Shown in pieces: positions 37,037 to 48,930 of a DNA stretch of 64,000 nt (the stretch's first letter is position 1; every line of letters begins with the position of its first letter). Source of the stretch: Hevea brasiliensis. Lineage: Eukaryota > Streptophyta > Magnoliopsida > Malpighiales > Euphorbiaceae. The notes under the pieces were generated by a model, which searched no databases, was not told where the DNA came from, and was given only the letters and a program-made list of their open reading frames with translations. Location: NCBI RefSeq assembly GCF_030052815.1, contig NW_026614837.1, forward strand, positions 40,324 through 104,323. The letters are read 5' to 3'. Position numbers and translations under genes: made by a program.

Positions 37037-37416
37037 CTATGTTTGGATCGGAGGAAAATGAGGGAAGAAGGAAAATTATGAAAAAAAATAAAAATATTTT
37101 TTCTCTTCTCTCGTTTGGAAATAAAGAAAAATTGAAAAAAAATGAAAAATAAGGATAGATAATAACAAATTGATGTCACTATTCATTTTTTCTAAATAAG
37201 ATTACTTTTTTCAACCCTATAATTATTTATTTTAATTTCAAATAAAAAGGATAAAATAGATATTTTACTATTTAAAAAATTACTTTTCCCTCTTATTTTC
37301 CTTCCTAATACTCAAACAAAAAGAGGAAAATAACTTTTACATCACTTTTATTTTCCTTCTTATTTTCCTTCCTTTATTATTTTTTTTTTCTCTTTAACAA
37401 AGTTCCCAAACATAGG
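37037..37416. mobile_element. MITE-like element with inverted ends, 380 bp
   Basis: It starts CTATGTTTGGATCGG and ends TTCCCAAACATAGG (reverse CCTATGTTTGGGAA). A 6-bp direct repeat CTAAAG flanks it at 37,031-37,036 and 37,417-37,422. The interior is symmetrical, with GGAAAA..GAAGG motifs on the left and CCTTC..TTTTCC on the right. Superfamily is uncertain; the ends resemble hAT-type MITEs. Confidence 0.75.
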
Positions 37417-37517
37417 CTAAAGAAGCCTTTATCTAAGTATTTCTTGCATAGTATTCCCTTTTATCTATTTCCCATATGGTATTCTTATTTGCCTCCTTCA
37501 GAATTTCATATGGTCAT

Positions 37518-37770
37518 TATTAGAGACATAAAACTATTCTTAATTGGTGCCTTATCTTTAACCTTAAATTTTTATATTGAGTGCATGATTTTTTAATATG
37601 GTATTAAAATTTTTCTAATTAAAAAATTTAAAATTTGAGTATGACTATCCTCATTCATTAATTAAATATTTTGATATAAAATCAAATAAGCACATGTTTT
37701 TTACGCTTTAAACTCAATAAATATTCAAATACAATAATGTATTAAAAATATAAAATTATTTTTAAACTCT
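37518..37770. repeat. Dispersed repeat, copy 2
   Basis: Direct-orientation partner of 35,500-35,705. It has an extra block around 37,595-37,645 (GGTATTAAAATTTTTCTAAT region) absent from the first copy. Confidence 0.65.
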
Positions 37771-38316
37771 ATTAAGCTTTAGAATGCGTGATTTTTTTAT
37801 AATTGTCTTGATAACTAAAAAAAAAAATTCTGGCCTTTCTCCACCCCATTTTTTCTAGCCAAACCATCATTTTGGTGACACCTAAAGCAGATAGGACGAA
37901 ATTAGCAGCCACTTTTACAAGACAACGCCATGGCAGGCACACAGTATAATCTCTCACGTCAAATTCTATGTCACATTGCAAATCTTGGTGATCGCTCTCT
38001 GGTCACCCTAATAGACTCCAAGTTTAGTTTCTAACCACAAAAAAGAAAAGTAAAAAGAAAACAAAGAAGAACGTTGAAGACATGCGCAATGCCCAACTGC
38101 TTTGGAATTTAGTTGGGTAGATATTCAATTGTAAGATTAAAAACAAAGGACTCATGATGGAGCCTAGTGAGGTTGTCAGATCCACTCAATTCTCATGGTT
38201 AATGGAAATGAAAATGATTTTGCAGGAGAAGAAGAAAGAGCCATTTTGGTAGAGGCAAAAGCAATTGAAGAAAGAAAGAAACTCAGCAACATGGGAAAAA
38301 TTATAAAATATCACAC

Positions 38317-38375
<59 letters not shown>

Positions 38376-39304
38376 CCATTATCGATCTTTCTATTGAGGC
38401 GTGAGGCATCCCTTTCAAAATCTCTGAATATGGCACATGAAAGGGAATCCGTTTGTGTGCCGAACATGATATGAAGTGATAATAAAGCAAAAGAGTGCCA
38501 AGTAACTATAGACAACAAGTGGCAATTGTAGGTTGCAGGGTTGGCAGTCCACGTTGCTGGCCCAGTTTTAAGTTTCAGATTCTTCAATCGACTGGTTTCT
38601 CATCATTATGGGATGCATTGAAAAAGAGAAACGAGAAAATGATTAATTATTTAATGATTACTTTGTAAATTATTTCCAACTTCTATATTACATTTATTTT
38701 CTTAGCAAGTTAATTTATTAATAAAGAAAATTAAGAAATACTTAATAACATAAGCGCTAATTAATCCAAAAATAAATCTAATTTCAAACATTACTCTTAA
38801 ATAAGAATATAAAACGCCATCAATTTCGAGTAAAATTTAAACTCAATACCTAATACTTTAAAAATAATTTTATTAATACCACTCAGTTATAATTTTTATA
38901 TTGATTAAATCAATTATCTATTAATTAATTAAAACTCTAAATATCAATAAATGTTGAAAATTTAAATTTGATTTATAAAAAATATATTAATTAATAATTA
39001 TATGTAGATTAACCTTGTTATATATACGTGACCTAATCACTAATTATTTTGAATATGAACAAGTATCGGATTGATTCTCACCTTAATTATGAGGGCAACT
39101 CATTCCTCTTTGTCGATTTGCACCTTGGAATTGGAATCGACACAAATGCCAAATAGATTAACCTTCTTTTCCCTGCTTTTACAAAATTTGGTTTTGAAAC
39201 GTTAATTATAAATCAACTATATAGGACAGGACACTGATCCTCTTCCCATAATTACTCCCACCATGCAATTTCAACAAGTTCGGCTGCTCCTATTCAACCA
39301 CTAA
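37771..39304. other. Intergenic DNA with an (AT)n microsatellite
   Basis: No gene was recognised. An (AT)n run of about 53 bases is at 38,319-38,371 and creates artificial Tyr-Ile frames on both strands. The rest is unique-looking sequence. Confidence 0.5.
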
Positions 39305-39532
39305 GCCTGTTTGGTATTAAGGATCTGAATAAAAAAATATTATTTTTAAAAAATTTATTTTAAACTTTGTTAAAAAAATAATTCAAAAAAATTTATTTTA
39401 TTATTTTAAAATTTTTATAATTAAAATATATCAAATTTAATTTTAAATTAATTTTTAATATCTAGATCTTCTAACTAATAGATTTAGAAATTTTTTTTTT
39501 AACAGAATTTCTTGGTAATACCAAATAGGTGC
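39305..39532. mobile_element. Short MITE-like element, about 228 bp
   Basis: The left end GCCTGTTTGGTATTA and the right end reverse complement CACCTATTTGGTATTA share 12 of 15 bases. CTAA lies just outside both ends. The interior TTTTAAATTAATTTTTAATAT also occurs near 36,965-36,990, suggesting related copies. Confidence 0.55.
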
Positions 39533-40784
39533 CTAATGCAAGATCACCCACTTATTAAATACCCATATATTTGTGTTTTAATTTTAATCTAAAAATACAT
39601 TAAAATTTATAGATAAAATTTTAATTTTAAAAATTTTGAGGGACAAACAGTATTTTGAAAAAAAAAATTAAAATTATAAGTAATTTTAATTTTAAAAAAT
39701 CTTGGGATGGCTCCATTAAGATATGATGATTAATTTCACCCTGATGCTTATTATATTTAAAATTTCGAATTATAACGCTTTTGATAATTTTAAAATAATT
39801 TTTTTGCAATTTGATGCAGAAATTAATTAATTTGAATAATTGCAACGTTTGATCGGATGAACCTTCCATAATTGGAAGAATGGCTGATGGTAACACTGAT
39901 TAGAAAAAATAAAAAATATAAAACAAAAATAAAATGGGTTGCCATTAAAGCCCCAAATAATCAAGCCTTTGTGTTGAGACCCAAGACATCACCCTCGATC
40001 CTTTGATGTCCTCGTTGTTCTTCCCTAATGGCTTCAAGGTTTCTATAGGAGCAAGGATGAGTCAAGGATCAAACTCGGATCGCAATATTTTCGAAGTCAC
40101 AATCAGTGACAGAGCTAGGATTTTAAATTGGGGGCATAATTATTAAATTTATGATTATTAATATCCAATGAATCCAATGTTTATATCATTTTCACTAATT
40201 ACCTACTTTGTTAAAGGAATTTATTTAATTTAATTGTTGAATAATTAATAATTATTTCTGTTAACTGATGACTGATAATAAATAGCTGGCTTACATTTGA
40301 GTATTTAGTAAAATTTTGTTTAACTACTATTGCTAAGTAATTTATTTTATTATTAAAATAAATATTTAATTATTAATTCATTATATCATATTATTAATTT
40401 TATTATTCAAATAAATATATAACTTTTTATTTATTATACCATATTTATTTTATTGAAATGAATAAATAAAAATTAAACAATATAAGAAAATATGAGTAAT
40501 ATATATAATCCTAATGATATAGAAATATATTATGAGAGTGAGTAAAATGGTTTTTTTTTTTTTTCAAATAGTATAATTGATTAAGAACGATTCAAATTTC
40601 ATAACTTTTTGAAATATAGTAGTTCATGGATTATATCAGCTCAATAGTAGCTATTCTATACGTTCACCAAATGGGGTTGGAATAATTGTTGGATATGAAA
40701 CCCTCATAAGCTACTCAAACCTCGAATCCAAACACCTTCTTAATATAATAAAAAGTTGTTATCACGATATAATAAGTAAGCAAT
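39533..40784. other. AT-rich intergenic DNA
   Basis: No gene was recognised. At 40,104-40,138 there is AGTGACAGAGCTAGGATTTT, a motif often seen at the edges of plant repeats. A T-rich run is at 40,551-40,564. Confidence 0.4.
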
Positions 40785-41141
40785 TTATTTGTGTTTCCGC
40801 ATAAAATTGATTTTACTCAATTTACATATGTTAAAAGTAGATACGACCTTTTTCGCACGTGAGAGTTGGATTGCGAGCATGCCAAGGACCCATATGATCC
40901 CATTTGTAAATGTATTTGCGCTATTTTGACTTCCAATCTGAGCGATTGGCGGGAAACAAATGACCAAACTTTCCCTTAGATTCTTCGACTCGATTGAGAT
41001 GCGCTTCGTCAAAATCTCTACTTGATCAACTTGAAAAATTTGTGAACTGGAGTTAGCTGGAGAAATTACAAGATCGCTTATGCATGAAAGAGTAAATATC
41101 ATACTTGAAAAGTAAAGATTGTTCATGATTAACTGCTTCAA
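40785..41141 (-). CDS. Unrecognised 118-residue open frame; partially duplicated gene relic
   Basis: The minus strand encodes a protein starting MKQLIMNNLYFSSMIFTLSC, whose hydrophobic start could be a weak signal peptide. It continues SPANSSSQIFQVDQVE and SLVICFPPIAQIGSQNSANTF. I do not recognise a family. The first two thirds recur at 42,177-42,548 with about 90% similar residues, because of a 1.2-kb tandem duplication. Differences between the copies do not introduce stops in this block. A TATA-like site with the right orientation lies at 44,565-44,572, upstream of the original locus before the copia-type insertion. It may be the broken first exon of a gene; function is unknown. Confidence 0.35.
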   Translation of the reverse strand: MKQLIMNNLYFSSMIFTLSCISDLVISPANSSSQIFQVDQVEILTKRISIESKNLRESLVICFPPIAQIGSQNSANTFTNGIIWVLGMLAIQLSRAKKVVSTFNICKLSKINFMRKHK

Positions 41142-41384
41142 AAAGTGAATCTGTGCAAAAAATGTAAAATTAGTACTTAATTGAAAGAGTAAGTTGTTTG
41201 TTAAAAAACATAAATATGTGTAAAAAGTGCAAATGAGAGCCTTGAAAAATTGAAATATTAATTTCCTTGAAAATATAAATATTTGTTGAAAATTATAAAT
41301 TGGCTTGCTAAAAAATTAAAGAACTGATTTGCAGAAATTGAAATATGAATAAGAAAGTTGTAAATTGCATTAAAAATTGAAAAG

Positions 41385-42157
41385 TATTGTGCACCGCAAA
41401 AGCGTGTAAACTGAAACAATAAAGTAAATACGCAAAATAATAATATTTACGTGGTTTACATTTTCAACATAAGGCTATACTCATAGGCATATTATCTTCC
41501 ACTATCAATAATAATAAATCATCAATTACAAGCTCAAACTATACTACCCATTAACCCAATTATACCTAAGAAAACCCACACTACATAACTATTCGTAGTA
41601 AATATATTAGTTATTCCTCTCATTCTCCTCTAGACGTAACCCAATATATTTACTACTGCAACTACTACACCATAAAAGGTGTCTTCAACTATATGTGTAA
41701 GAGCCCTCTTACCAATGGACAAGAATCATTTTCTTTTGAATTCTATGTCATTTCTTCAACTATATGTGTAAAAGCCCTCTTACCAATGGACAAGAATCAT
41801 TTTCTCTTAAATTCTATATTCTTTCTCCATCTTAGGCAAAGTCTCTCTTCAATACAATGAGCAAGTGTCCTTCATCAATGGGTAGAGTTAAATCCTCAAT
41901 AATTGATAAAACCTCTCTCTATAATGGGCAATAACCCCTCTATATGGGCAAAGCTACTCTCTATGGGCAAAGCCACTTCCTATGGGCAAAGCTAAATAAC
42001 CTTTCCACTATTCTCCTGTTTATAATGTTAATTTCCTCAATTCAATATGATTAAGAGTCCTACTTAATTTAGAAATAATACTAAAATAAGAGTTATACTC
42101 TATATAAAAAAAAAGTCTCTCCAAATCCCACTAGGATTTTGAGTCACAAATCTAATA
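41385..42157 (-). repeat. Duplicated copia-type LTR (773 bp)
   Basis: This is the LTR contained in copy 1 of the tandem duplication. It begins TATTGTGCACCGC and ends AATCTAATA on the plus strand and carries a 72-bp internal duplication. It adjoins a fragment of the element's polypurine tract (minus AAGGTGAAGAT) but has no element internal sequence beyond it. Confidence 0.85.
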
Positions 42158-42650
42158 ATCTTCACCTTGACTTAAATGTATTTGCGCTGTTCTGACGTCC
42201 AATCTGAGCGATTGGCGGGAAACAAAGGACCAAACTTTCCCTTAGATTCTTTGACTTCATTGAGATGCGCTTCGTCAAAATCTCTACTTGATCAACTTGA
42301 AAAATTTGTGAACTGGAGTTAGTTGGAGAAATTAAAAGATCGCTTGTGCATGAAAGAGTAAATATCATTCTTGAAAAGTAAAGATTGTTTATGATTAACT
42401 GCTTCAAAAAGTAAATCTGTGCAAAAAATGTAAAATTGGTACTTAATTGAAAGAGTAAGTTGTTTGTTAAAAAACATAAATATGTGTAAAAAGTGCAAAT
42501 GAGAGCTTTGAAAAATTGAAATATTAATTTGCTTGAAAATATAAACATTTGCTGAAAATTATAAATTGGCTTGCTAAAAAATTAAAGAACTGATTTGCAG
42601 AAATTGAAATATGAATAAGAAAGCTGTAAATTGCATTGAAAATTGAAAAG

Positions 42651-43351
42651 TATTGTGCACCGCAGAAGCGTGTAAACTGCAACAATAAAGTAAATACACA
42701 AAATACTAATATTTACGTGGTTCATATTTTCAACATAGGGCTATACTCATAGGCATACCATCTTCCACTATCAATAATAATAAATCATCAATTACAAGCT
42801 CAAACTATACTACCCATTAACCCAATTACACCTAAGAGAACCCACACTACATAACTACTCGTAGTAAATATAATAGTTATTCCTCTCATTCTCTTCTGGA
42901 CGTAACCCAATATATTTACCACTGCAACTACTACACCATAAAAGGTGTCTTCAACTATATGTGTAAGAGCCCTCTTACCAATGGACAAGAATCTTTTTCT
43001 CTTGAACTCTATGTCCTTTCTCCATCTTAGGCAAAGTCTCTCTTCAGTGCAATGAGCAAGTGTCCTTCATCAATGGGCAAAGTTAAATCCTCAATAATTG
43101 GCAAAATGTCTCTCTATAATGGGCAATAACCCCTCTACATGGGCAAAGCTACTCTCTATGGGCAAAGCCACTCCCTATGGGCAAAGCTAAATAACCTTTC
43201 CACTATTCTCCTATTTATAATATTAATTTCCTCAATCCAATATAATTAAGAGTCCTACTCAATTTAGAAATAAGACTAAAATAAGAGTTATACTCTATAT
43301 AAAAAAAAGTCTCTCTAAATCCCACTAAGATTTTAAGTCACAAATCTAACA
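42651..43351 (-). repeat. 3' LTR of the miniature copia-type element (701 bp)
   Basis: It begins TATTGTGCACCGC (TG mutated to TA) and ends AATCTAACA. It is duplicated once to the left by the 1.2-kb tandem duplication. Confidence 0.85.
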
Positions 43352-43664
43352 ATCTTCACCTTGACTTAAAAATCTGTCAATTATTGCATTCCTCGATATT
43401 CTTGAATGTCATCAAATCATCAATTCTTCTTACTTAAGCTTGAACACTTTAAATCTTAACTATTCAATCTTCATCTTGGATGTAACTTGCTTCTTTTTTA
43501 AAAATAATCTTCACATCATCAACCATCTTGATTTCGCATCAAGAGCTTCACCTTATTTTCAACTCTCTGCCATCACCATTATTCCATATGCGACTTTCTA
43601 CATGTTGTAGTAGTTCCACCTTAATCAAACTCACAAAGATCATCCTCATGCTTTAATGCCAATT

Positions 43665-44333
43665 TGTTATGCATCGCGAAAGCATATAAACTGTAAAGAA
43701 ATAAAGCAAACATATAAAAAAAATTGATATTTACGTGGTTCACCCTCTCAACATAGGGCTACATCCATAAGCATGCCATTTTCCACTATTATTAATAATA
43801 ATAAATCATCAATCACAAATTCAAGCTATATTACCCATCAATCCAATTACGCCCAAGAAAACCCATATTACATAACTATTTATAGTAAATACATTAGTTA
43901 GTCCTCCCATTCTCCTCTAGATATCATCCAATATATTTACTACTACAATTGCTACACCATAAATAGTGTCTTCAACTATATAGGCAAGAACCCTTTCACC
44001 AATAAATAAGAATCCATTTCTCTTGAATTCTATGTCCTTTCTCCACCTTAAGCCGAAGTCTTTCTCCACTACAATGGGCAAGTGTTCCTCATCAATGGGC
44101 AGAGCCAAATCCTCAACAATTGGCAAAACCCCTCTCTACAATGAGTGACAACCCCTCTCCATGGGCAAAGCCATTCCCTATGGACAAAACCAATTAACCT
44201 TCCACCATTCTCCTTAATCTTAATTTAATTAAGAGTCCTACTCAATTTAGGAATAACACTAAAAGAGTTCTACTCTATATAAGAAAATGTCTCTCTCCAA
44301 ATCTCACTAAGATTTTGAGTTACAAATTTAACA
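43665..44333 (-). repeat. 5' LTR of the miniature copia-type element (669 bp)
   Basis: It begins TGTTATGCATCGCG and ends AAATTTAACA on the plus strand, proper TG..CA ends. It is visibly diverged from the 3' LTR at 42,651-43,351, which indicates an old insertion. Confidence 0.85.
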
Positions 44334-44564
44334 AAAAGTTTGCGTACATGAATCGAAATACGTGTAGAGAAAATGTAAATTGCTTGCTTGAATTGAAAAC
44401 AATGATTGGAATTGAATCTGATGCTAGATTGAAAAGTAAAAGATCAGTTGGAATATAAAAAAATTTGTTGAATTAGAGAAAAATTAAACTAAAATATTAT
44501 GTCTGTCAGGTGTTGACTTATTGATTGGTTGTTGTTGTGTTTGTTTAATAAACCCTAACACGTC

Positions 44565-44572
44565 AATTTATA
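44565..44572 (-). promoter_or_regulatory. TATA-like box, minus strand
   Basis: On the minus strand CGCCTATAAATTGACG is followed by a CAACAACAACC-rich leader-like stretch. It could be the promoter of the broken gene to its left. Pattern evidence only. Confidence 0.35.
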
Positions 44573-45876
44573 GGCGAAGCTCTACTTGGTGGCCAAGTTC
44601 GGTGGTTACCATCTTCTCCACCCCTTGTCCCTTTTTCTCTCCACAAGCCCACTTCTTGTAATTTCCCATAACCACCAAAAACCACCCACTCACACCACTT
44701 TGCCCACTACTCCACTTTCATGCTCATCATCTTCAATAGATATTTTTAGACACTGAATATTTATAAATAACACCCACTTGTACGGATAGTTATTTAATTG
44801 GTCTATCTTGAGTTATGGCCAAGTCACATTAAATTGAAAATTTCATTTAATATTTCATCCCATTGAGGTCCAAAAATATTAAAATTAAATTGTGGTGCAA
44901 ACAATTTGAATACTATCATTTGAATTAAAAATCATTTACAATGAAATATATTTTTACACATAAATTTTCATAAAATTATATATTTAAATAATAATAAAAT
45001 AATGATCTCTATAAAATAAATTAGTAATAATTTATATCAATAAAAGCTTGCATGATTTTATCAATAAAAGCTTGCATGATTTTATCATTTTCTAAAAATA
45101 AAATAACTTATTTTCTTTATTCATTAAACATGCATTTATTAAACATGATAAAAGATAAGATCATAAGTAAATATCTATTCATTGACCAATTAGCAATTAA
45201 TGACCAAGACAAGAATTGAAATAAAATTATCAAGTATATAATCATTAAGAGAGACTTACCCCTGTTACTTCCATGAAACTTGAGGTCCACCAGGTCCATG
45301 TGTTTTGCTCTTTTAAACTAAAGGTATCATAGCTTAGAGATTAGCATTTAGGTGTTTGATATTAAGTTCATACTTGTTGCAAAAGTTTCATGCTGTCAAC
45401 AAAAGTAAGCCAATGCAAAAAATTAGTTTCAATACATTAAGTCATGAAGAAAAATGTTCTTCATAAATTTTATAATGTGCCATTCTTGCTTGACCATTTC
45501 AGTTTGATAAGTATTTGTTTGTATATCATAGTTAAATTATTGACATAACACATTATTTGAGCATTCTTGTCGACTTTAATTAAATTGTGTGTTCTTCAAG
45601 TAGATATAGCCTATATTCCATTTGTTGAAAGATTACACGTCTCCATACTAGAGTTATTCAAATATCATATCACCGCTGGCAGGCCTAAACTTGCACCTTG
45701 GATTGAGGTTTTAACTATTTCTATTCCTAGGTGACTTGGCCTTCCTATTTGTACTTAAGATACTCTGTTTAAAAGATGTTTATTCCCCTATTCAATTAAG
45801 TTTGTCAAAATTGGTTTTTAGGGTTTGTTTCATTCTAAGTAGAGATATTATAACTTTTTGTTCTATGCTTTTGAGC
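44573..45876. other. Intergenic DNA with a small tandem duplication
   Basis: No gene was recognised. A perfect 23-bp unit (AAAGCTTGCATGATTTTATC with flanking AT) is tandemly repeated at about 45,039-45,086. The remainder is AT-rich. Confidence 0.5.
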
Positions 45877-46640
45877 ATTAATAAAATCATTGGTAACCTC
45901 TTCAAGATATACTAAGAATTAAAAAGTTCACATGTCTTTGGGATTATCTACACGTAAATTCGTGAGAGAATTCTTTTTGTATGATTTAGTATCCTTAGAG
46001 GTTTTCCATTTTTTCACTTGAATAACTTAGACTTCAATTGAAATTCAGGACTTTTTCACTAGGGCTTTTGATATTTTTTTGCTTCAACATAGGTTTGCTC
46101 TTTTATTATAGATTCCTTGATCCTCCATATAAATTTTAGGCCTTGTTTCTTCTTTTTGAGATATGGATACTCCCCCATATCCATATAGTCACATCTTTTA
46201 TTTCATGCAATAGAAATACATCATCATTATCAATTCAGAGCAATTTCAATTACCTAATGATCTACTTGGGATTGCAAAGCCAGTTGATCATGCTAAGGCA
46301 CATAGTATTGTGTTGTCGTTTTTGGCCTTGGAGCTATGTCATACTCATATTTACATTTTAAAACATAAAAAATTATTTTAGGTATGACATTCCTTTTATT
46401 TTAGGCATGCATACCTATATATGTTGAAGCAAAAAACCATCAAAAGCCCTGGTGAAGAAGCTTTGAATTTCAATTGAAGTGTTAGTTTACTAGAGTGAAA
46501 AAATGGAAAACCTATAAGGATGCTAAATAATACTAAAAAAAAAAATTATCTCCCACGAATTTATGTGTAGATAATCCCAAAGACTTGTGAATTATGAACT
46601 TCTTAATATATCTTGAAGAGGTTACAGGTGATTATATTAA
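45877..46640. repeat. Inverted repeat with arms of about 215 bp
   Basis: The left arm 45,877-46,093 and the right arm 46,414-46,640 are reverse complements with roughly 80% identity. Markers in order on the left are GTAACCTCTTCAAGATATA, TCTTTGGGATTATCTACAC, GGTTTTCCATTTTTTCACT, CTTCAATTGAAATTCA, AGGGCTTTTGAT and GCTTCAACATA; all recur reversed on the right. The spacer is about 320 bases. A transcript across it would fold into a long hairpin. No transposase or terminal structure was seen. Confidence 0.85.
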
Positions 46641-47285
46641 GCGACGTGCAAGTAATTCTTTTTTTTTTTTTTTAATTGGTGGGTCGTATCAAAGGCACGT
46701 GAGTAGTTTAAGCTTACCCTACTAGTTCTAGGCTTCATACTCATTAAATGCACGTGGAGACACATGTTATACACCATAGGTTTTATACTTGAATTTGACA
46801 AGGAAGCCGTGTGTGTGTCTTCTCGCAAACTTAAACATGATTTTGTATTAACACGTCACTTAACTCATTAAGGATATTTAAAAATTTGTCATATGACATA
46901 TTTTTTTTATTTTTTTTATTTTTTATATAAAAATTAATTTATTATGTTTAATATCAACTTTCATTTTAATATTTTTTAATTTTAATTATTAAAATCTTAT
47001 TTCATAAGAAAAATAATTATCTAATTTTTTTATTATGTCTTTTAAGAATTTTAAATTTTTTAATTTATAATTTAAGAGATTATAAAACTTTATTCATTAT
47101 ATTATGTATCTCTAAAAATAATTTTTTTAATTAAATTAAAAAAATTATTTTTTAAAATATATATATATATATATAAATATTTAGTCACCAAAAACTATTT
47201 GTAAAATTCAAACATTTACTTTTAAAATATTTCTTATATTTAATTTTAAGAATTTTAATAATGATAATTTAAAAATCGCCACATG

Positions 47286-47369
<84 letters not shown>

Positions 47370-47488
47370 TATTTTATTTTATACTTTCATTTGTATATAT
47401 TAAATAATTTAAATAAATAAAAAATAATTTATTAATCAACTTATTTATTTATTAACACTTGAAATAAATTTATAATATATAATATATT
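46641..47488. other. AT-rich intergenic DNA with a long (AT)n microsatellite
   Basis: No gene was recognised. The (AT)n run at 47,289-47,363 is about 75 bases; a shorter one is at 47,158-47,175. Confidence 0.6.
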
Positions 47489-48930
47489 TGTCATGACCCG
47501 AATTCTAGGCCACATCGGCACTAAGATTTGAATCAGTATAAGGCCTCCAAAGTCTATAGTAAGTCTAACTATTCCTAGCCTAACCATAAGGCCTATCACT
47601 GTAATCTAATTTTAAGAAAATAAATGGGCCAGTCCGCAATAAATTGAACTATCCAAGGGAGAGTTTTTAGCTCACTTGACTTATAATCACAATATATCAA
47701 TATCTTGGGAGCTCAGTTCACTCTCACAATTCTCAAACAGGCATATATAATCCAATTGGAGCTCAACTTCCTAATCCAAGCAAACACCCATTCCATAATA
47801 CCAACATAACCATATAATATCTTTACAACTTCAAAAAAATAAATTGTTACAGTCCCAAATCAAAAATTGAACACTACTAGCACATGTGAAGTTCTATATT
47901 AGAAAGTAAGGAAATAAAATCATAATAAAATTTTTGCTGGTAAATCTGTGAGAAAGAAAGTAGGTTAATCTCAAAAAATCTTTCTGTCATTTGGGGAAAA
48001 TAGTTGAATAAGAGTGAGCGTTCGACTCATAGAGTAAGTTATTGATTTTAAATACAATTTCTATAACTAAGACTAATGCATCCCTAAGTATGAAATGCAA
48101 TATATACAAACATATTCAATCAGATTCAAACAATACTCGCACAAAAGATAATTTAGATCACTCACACACCCGTGTGTCACATCACTGTATGTAAATATGG
48201 GAGCTGATTCCTTATCCAGCTCTTTTAATCCAATGCCTGTCAATGAGATTAAATTAAGCTGGACTTTCTCTTAATAATCCAAATGCGAGAGCCAGCGAGA
48301 TCAACTCAAAGTCATACTCACCTCGGTATCTATGTATAAGGATCGGGTCCCAGCGAGTCAAGCTCTAGCTACAACTACCCATCCTATCCAAGTCCACATC
48401 CATATTATACATACACCAAGACACGTACACAACTCCAAATTACTTTAAGGCGACATCCACATACAAGTTCAACAAAGTATGCAATAAAAGAGCGTGCTTA
48501 GCATTTAACTAAATATATACATACAAATATGTGAATGCATGAGCATGTCTTAAATATAAATTATTAATATTAAAATTATAAATAAAATCAATATCTATTC
48601 ATAGATTAATCAAATATCACTGAGGCAGCTGGGAGGAGGAGGAGGGTTGATTCAGATCACCTAAATAATTATATTCATGAATTTATCAATATTAAAATAA
48701 AATAAGGACTTAAAGAGTTAAAGACACCATAAATTTATGCCAGAAATCTGATAAAATTTTTCATGCACCTAGGACTTACCCGATTTGCAAAACAGCTTAA
48801 ATAACACTTCTTAATTCAAAGGCCGTAAGCTCACAATACAACAACATCATAATGCCCCTCTTAGGGCCGTAAGCCCACAATACAACAACATCATAATGCC
48901 CCTCTTGGGCCTGCCACAATAGTCAAAACT
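47489..48930 (-). repeat. Decayed gypsy-type LTR
   Basis: It starts TGTCATGACCCG, like the LTR at 27,518 (TGTCATGACC), and has the same layout: a TAAGGCCT block, GAGTGAGCGTTCGACTCA (the region where related LTRs have the CACTGAGC block), then CACATCACTGTA. No detailed match over its whole length was established. The right boundary is uncertain. A 44-bp tandem duplication (CCGTAAGC..CACAATACAAC) lies at 48,821-48,908. Nothing of gag or pol is next to it. Confidence 0.55.

Larger units (their letters stand above)
40911..43370. repeat. 1.2-kb tandem duplication (two copies)
   Basis: Copy 1 spans 40,911-42,176 and copy 2 spans 42,177-43,370. Both start TGTATTTGCGCT and end CTTCACCTTGACTTAAA. Each holds about 475 bases of host flank followed by a copia-type LTR and its polypurine tract. 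Copy 1 is 72 bases longer because of an internal duplication at about 41,685-41,825 (CTTCAACTATATGTGTAA block). The copies differ by scattered substitutions. Confidence 0.9.
42651..44333 (-). mobile_element. Miniature copia-type LTR element with a 313-bp interior
   Basis: Two LTRs (42,651-43,351 and 43,665-44,333) in the same orientation flank only 313 bases. A 5-bp duplication AAAAG lies at 42,646-42,650 and 44,334-44,338. In the minus direction a degenerate initiator-Met primer site (ATTGGCATTAAAGC, about 43,650-43,664) follows the 5' LTR. A polypurine tract (AAGGTGAAGAT) precedes the 3' LTR at about 43,352-43,363. With no coding capacity the element can only have moved with enzymes from another copia element, or is an internal deletion of one. 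LTR length of about 670-700 is larger than classical TRIMs. Confidence 0.85.

Noticed and set aside
38195..38587. Two overlapping frames on opposite strands rich in Tyr-Ile
   Set aside because: They come from the (AT)n run at 38,319-38,371, which reads as YIYI on either strand; no conserved residues lie outside it.
41385..42157. Independent solo LTR
   Set aside because: It has no target duplication and is embedded in a tandem duplication copied from the LTR at 42,651-43,351.
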